Source: Motacilla alba alba
Lineage: Eukaryota > Chordata > Aves > Passeriformes > Motacillidae
NCBI RefSeq assembly: GCF_015832195.1
Contig: NC_052046.1
Location: forward strand, 45,580,473 to 45,644,472
Direction of reading: 5' to 3'
Length of the DNA: 64,000 nucleotides
Part shown: piece by piece, positions 59,198 to 64,000 of the stretch
Layout of the letters: each line of letters begins with the position of its first letter
How positions within the stretch are numbered: position 1 is the first letter of the stretch
Position numbers and translations under genes: made by a program
Notes under the pieces: model-generated
Seen by the model: only the letters and a program-made list of their open reading frames with translations
Told to the model about the DNA's origin: nothing
Database searches by the model: none

Positions 59198-60130
59198 AAG
59201 TACAATGCCATGCCATGCAGTACAATGCAATATGTGCAATACATACATTTCACTCTTTGGTGTCAGTTATTCCACATCAAGATTTATGTGGCAGAAATCT
59301 TGTTTTTGTATGACTTCATTATTATTTTTGTGCAAAGAAATGGAACAGGATTTTAAAAACTGTTTTAAGACACTCCTGAGCATGGTCTTCCCATTACCCT
59401 TTATTTTACAATCTAAGCTCTGAGAAGATTTAATTAAAGAGCATTGGCATAAAAGAGAACTTTGTTCTTATTTGTATCAGTGTCTCCAGTAGGCAGTCTC
59501 ATCCAGGTGGTATAGATACAAATGAAATACTAGACAGAATAAAGTAAGCAGATCACAAAATTTATGGGGTGGGGGGAAAGGAGGTGAATCATGGTATCAG
59601 TTCATTATATTCCATATGGGACAAATGGCATTCAGAAAGTGCTACAAAGAATGATGAGCTTATGATAGTAGGGCATAAAAGCAGCAGTGATTATTTGAAA
59701 CAGCTACATGCTGCCTTGTTTTTCTTTCCTGAGTGTTAATGTGGAGAGTACAGCAGATGGTTATAAATTAGCCTATGTCTTATTTTACCATTTCAATTCT
59801 GGGGTGCTGGTGTACATCTTGCAGTCCAGTAAATAACAGGCAATCCTGCACACACAGTACAATTTCATACATACCATACATACCATGACACAAAATGCAG
59901 TGCAACACACGATATGTGCAGTACAATACAATGGCATACCATGCAGTATAATGCAATATGTGGAATACACACATAGAAAGTGTCAATACAAATACAAATA
60001 CAAACAATACAAATGCAAACAATAAAAATACAGAGAATTCCAAATACAGTAAAAACCACCACTCAATCCATTGGAATAAGAAATACACAAGACTAAGAAA
60101 CTAAGACAATAAATACCATACAACACACAG
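59198..60130. repeat. degenerate CAATACA/CAATGCA repeat field, left arm
   Basis: Two islands, 59198-59250 and 59845-60130, are built of short related words (tacaatgcaa, gcaatacata, agtacaatac, atacaaatac). The sequence between the islands is mostly unique. The two islands share a roughly 50-bp longer unit: 59199-59246 and 59918-59970 agree over most positions. The motif is the reverse complement of the one dominating 60943-62945. Confidence 0.7.
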
Positions 60131-60454
60131 TCCAATATGAAATACAATCTATTAGCATATGTGCTGTGTGGGATATATTTAATGTATTTTTAAAAACAAA
60201 AATATTTATACAGACATAGTGAAGACATATTGCATGACTTGCATGGAATTTGTTTTATGCAGCCCTGAAAGCTGGAATATTAAATGCCTGTATAGCAATC
60301 AGAAAATACAAAAACATAACAATACATTCTACACAAGAGATGAAAAGCTGGTAAAATATCAGGAAAATAATGGATTCTAAAATGCTAAAGAAATGTTCTG
60401 AATGTCAAGTCTGAACCAGTCCTGACACAATTTTGAACCATTTCCATACTGTGT
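60131..60454. other. AT-rich spacer between repeat arms
   Basis: No gene. Short cataaca/caatac-like words recur weakly near 60310-60330. Confidence 0.4.
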
Positions 60455-60900
60455 TACTGGAAAGACTCGGGAAAATACAGATCTGTTAGTCTAAACTCAG
60501 TTCCTGGAAAAGTTATAAAAATTGTACTGGATGCTTCTGACAGACAGGAAATGCAATCATCAGGAACAGTCAGCACAAGTACACAAAGGAAAAGCTCTGT
60601 CTCACTAATCTGGGATAGGACCACCTGCCTTGTGGGTCAAGGGACAGGGATGGACGCATCATTTCTAGATTTTTGTAATTCCTCTGATACTGTTTCTTAC
60701 AGCATCTTTCTTGGGATAAGTTGCCCATCTGTGAGATGATCAGGGGCACATTAGTTAGATGAGGAACTGACCTGTGAGATTTGAAAGCACTTACTTACCA
60801 AGAGAGTAAGGTCAAACCCTGGAACAAGCATCCTAGTGAGGTGTTTGGTACTCCACACCTGAGACTCCCTTAAAAAGAGGCATTTGGATAATGCCCTTCA
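60455..60900 (+). mobile_element. CR1 LINE internal fragment (RT region)
   Basis: At about 60467-60525 the plus strand reads GKYRSVSLNSVPGKVIKIVL, the CR1 reverse-transcriptase motif usually written GNYRPVSLTSVPGKVMEqiiL. At 60655-60715 it reads FLDFCNSSDTVSYSIFLG, matching yLDFSKAFDTVSHsILL. It is frame-broken, lacks the 3' UTR and tail, and so is a residual internal piece. Confidence 0.82.
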
Positions 60901-60942
60901 TAATGCCCTTTAACTTTTGATCAATCCCAGGCACACATTCCA

Positions 60943-62945
60943 TTGAACTGTATGTGTTTAATAGTGTTTGGTACTGTATTTTGTGAAATAGTTTCTTTGG
61001 TACTGAAATGTATGTTGTCTCAATTTGTCTTCTATTTTGTATTGTGCTACATGTTGGATGTGTTGTATGGTATTGTTTATATCACACCGTACAGTGTGGA
61101 CTGCACTGGGTGTGACTTATGGATGCATTGTGATGTGTTGTATTGGGATTTTTTTTTGCATTCTGCATTCTATTTTCCCTGCTGTATTGAACATACTGTA
61201 TTTTTATGTGTTATATTTTCCACTGCACTTTTAATAGTTCTGCATTGTAGATCCTTTTGCATTGTGTACAATAATACTGTGCCATATAGCATTTGCTGTA
61301 TGGTTCCTTTCATTCTACTTTCTGCATTTTCTTTATTATATGGTATATACTGTACTATCATTGGTTTGGTACTGTACTGTAGTATTGTTCAATGATTTTG
61401 CATTGTAATGCACCCCTCATCACAGCTCTGGCACCATGCATCACACACAGCAGGGTCATACACACAGCACCTCTTGGGAGCTATCACTGCTGAGCGCAGG
61501 TGACCAGCTGGCTGGCCCTGCTGCTGTTCCAGATCCATGCAATGGCACATCGCTAGTGTCCATCACAATCTGCCTGTTGCTTCCAATGGAAACCTCTCCA
61601 TGGTGTGTGTGTGTGCATGTGTATGGAAAGCATTCCAGGTATGTTATTTGTAAAGTACTGTGGTTTGCAATGCTTTGTATTCCATATTGTAAAGTCTGCC
61701 ATTTCCTTTTTGGTACAGTATCATAAAATCATAGGATGGTTTGAGTTGGAAGGGACCTTAAAAATCATATATTTCCAAACACCCTGCTGTGGACAGAGAC
61801 AGCTTTCACTAGGCCAGATTGATCAAAGCCCCATCTAGCCCAGCCTTGAACATTCCAGGGGATGGAGCATCCACAGCTGATCTGGGCAACTTCTGACAGA
61901 GCCACTCCAACCTCTCAGTAAAGAATTTCTTCCTAATATCTCCTGTAAACTGACTGTCATTTTAAGGCCATTCCACCTCATCCTTTTACTTCATGGAAAG
62001 AAGTTGCTCTCTGTCTTTCTTGTAGGCTTCCTTCGGGTACTGGAAGCTGCACTTAGGTCACACCAAATCCTTCTCCTTTCCAGGCCGAAAAAACTCTCAA
62101 CTTTTACTCACAGGAGAAATGCTTCATTTCTCTCATCAAAGTAGTGATTTTCCCCCAGACTTGCTCCAGGTCCGTGTCCTCCCTGTGCAGGGACCCCAGA
62201 GCTGGATGCAGGGTTCCAGGTGGGGTCTTGCCAGAGCAGAGGAGAGCAGAGGGGCAGAATCCCCTCCCTCCCCTGCTGCCCACACTGCTTTGGATGCAGC
62301 CCAGGACACGTTTGGCTTTCTGGGCTGGGAGTGCCCATGGCTGGCTCATGTCCAGCCTCTCACCCACCAGCAGCCCCAAGTCCTTCTCACAAGGCTGCTC
62401 TCCATCTATTCATCCCCCAGCCTGTGTTGATGGCAGGTGTTGCCCCGACACAGGTGTAGCACCTTGAACTTAGTCTTCTTACATATAGTATTGTTTAGTA
62501 TTTATTCCTGTATGTACTGCATGCATCAGGGATACTATTTTTGTTGTTATTATTATATGTATTGTGTTGTGTTCAATACTTTTTAATGTATTGTGTTCTA
62601 TATTTTTTATTGTCTTTTGTATTGTGTTATACTTTGGGTTGTATTGAACATCTTACTGTGCATTCTATGTGTGGGGAGGCCTGGTATTTGTTATATTGAG
62701 CAGTATCATAGGTATTGTACTTGTATATTGTGTTTCATGGTATACAACAGTATTCATTCCATTGTATAACATATCACTTTATCCATTCTACAGTGTTTAT
62801 TGTTCGCTTCTTTGGGGCTGTTAGGTATTATATTGTGTATAGTTCTTTTTTCTTTTGATATATATATAGCTATTATACTTTATGAGGGTACTCTAGGTAT
62901 CATATTTTAGATATTTTGCAAGTTGTATTCTATAGTTTGTATTGC
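60943..62945. repeat. degenerate TGTATTG/TGCATTG repeat field, right arm
   Basis: The plus strand is dominated by variants of tgtattg, tgcattg, gtactgta and ttgtattgtg, with a loose 5-7 bp period. The field covers 60943-61430, 61650-61719 and 62478-62945. It is interrupted by a moderately GC-rich island (61430-61600) and by the CR1 at 61720-62473. Open frames here, such as the 150-codon one at 60943-61395 rich in C, Y, L and F, come from the repeat. Confidence 0.75.
61720..62473 (-). mobile_element. CR1 LINE, about 750 bp, nested in the repeat field
   Basis: The left edge is the complement of the CR1 tail (atcataaaatcataggatgg, gttggaagggaccttaaaaa). The body is minus-strand CR1 3' UTR and RT tail (cagggaccccagagctggat, ggatgcagcccaggacacgt, tggctttctgggctgggagt). 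It is truncated at about 62473, after which the tgtattg field resumes, so it inserted into that field. Frames on both strands in 62104-62467 are CR1 by-products. Confidence 0.93.
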
Positions 62946-64000
62946 TTGACTTGTGGCATCATAAAATCACAGAGGGAGGGATGTGAACAGGTCAGAAACA
63001 AGGTTCAAGCATGAGGATTCAAGAAACTTTCACTTCCAGGCAAATTTCTTATAAGTAGTTATATCTTTAAGTTCTGTTTCAAAATGAAGGCAACTAAATG
63101 TATTTCATTGGGTGCTTAATTTAGTTTTCAATCAAAGAGAGCTTTTGAGTTTTCATTCCAAGGTAATACCAGCAGTTTTTAACCTCCACCAGACAGCTGG
63201 CCAGTATTTCCAATGGACATCAAAAGCAAAGCACAACACCCATTCCTGAAACTTGCTCAAAATTATAAGGAGACTAAGGGAGCATGGTCTCAGGAAGGTA
63301 CTCCTGTACTGTCAGTACTTATTACCCAGGCTGTACTAGGCTTCCATTGCTTGCTCAGTTAAGCTACCTTACCAAAAAAATTTTGCATAAGTGAATAATG
63401 ATGTACCCATGTGCAGAATGATACCTAGAATACCAGCACAGTATGGGTTAACACTAAATGTATCAAACTAAATAAATGTCTGAATTGTAGCCCAGCTGAA
63501 TGCTGTGAAGGAAGATCAGTAGTCAGTTGTTTCCTTTTATTATTCTTTGGTATAACTAGAGATGAACTGAATTTTGCTTTAATACCAGCCATCTGTGTCA
63601 CATATACGCTAACCTGATTAAATATAATTGCCTTGGGTCCTGATTTGATTATTTAATCTTCAGAGTTATTTATGAAACTGAAGTAAATTTTATATTTTAT
63701 TCAGTTAAAGTTAATAAAAGATATACAACAGTTTATAAAAAAAACTTTTCATATTTAGCAAATTAAAAAATATAACCTTGATATGCCGTAACAGTAATAT
63801 TTAATACTCTACTATTTGTTATTGTTCCATTCCCTTGAATGGCAGCATTTAAAGTGTCAGTAGTTATTCTAATTTTCCTCTGTAAAACAAAATGCTCCAG
63901 GGGATGGAAAATATTAAGAATTATTTTATCTCAGGAGGATTTTTTACAGAAGTCTTTTATTTATCTTTCCAAGACAGCATCTTCTGCAAAACAAACCACA
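62946..64000. other. unique AT-rich sequence to window end
   Basis: No gene is recognised. A short CR1-tail-like word (atcataaaatcacagaggga, at about 62960) could be a trace of another CR1, too short to call. Confidence 0.45.

Noticed and set aside
60943..61395. 150-codon plus-strand frame rich in Cys, Tyr, Leu and Phe
   Set aside because: It is a translation of the degenerate TGTATTG repeat field.
1..64000. CRISPR arrays, operons, bacterial or phage genes
   Set aside because: The window is vertebrate nuclear DNA; no regularly spaced repeats or tightly packed genes occur.

Overview
This window is nuclear DNA of a bird, most likely a passerine. It is AT-rich, has no compact gene structure, and is strewn with 5'-truncated CR1 (chicken repeat 1) LINEs. 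Several of these still end in the CR1 tail of repeated ATTCTATG-like octamers. A tRNA-Ile/CR1 chimeric SINE at about 48947-49087 matches TguSINE1 as I remember it from zebra finch, and the long terminal repeats (LTRs) match LTR types I recognise from songbirds. No known protein-coding gene can be recognised. The window looks like intergenic sequence or the inside of a very long intron.

Layout. 1-3.6 kb: an old CR1 keeping endonuclease and reverse-transcriptase remnants, then a reverse-oriented solo LTR flanked by a 6-bp direct repeat. 3.6-10.5 kb: mostly unique sequence, with a cluster of exon-like open frames between 6.4 and 8.8 kb, most on the minus strand. 10.5-34.6 kb: unique sequence interrupted by CR1 copies on both strands, a decayed LTR (23.2-23.7 kb), two close exon-like segments with good splice sites (26.46-26.98 kb) and simple repeats, ending in a pure (CTTTT)19 tract. 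34.6-40.8 kb: unique. 40.8-52.4 kb: the retroviral section, with two solo LTRs of one family in opposite orientations (40.8-41.8 and 50.1-51.2 kb), a truncated LTR of another family butted against the second, a third LTR type (52.0-52.4 kb) and the SINE. Inside it is an exact 110-bp direct duplication 1.6 kb apart (44.6 and 46.2 kb). 52.4-59.2 kb: unique with CR1 scraps. 59.2-62.95 kb: a degenerate TGTATTG-type low-complexity field that changes strand in its middle and is interrupted by two CR1 pieces. 62.95-64 kb: unique.

By a rough sum of the calls below, mobile elements cover about a fifth of the window. All long reading frames in the LTRs, CR1 copies and simple repeats are by-products of those repeats. 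The exon candidates are hypotheses from splice-site shape and open frame alone, and several such matches are expected by chance in 64 kb.
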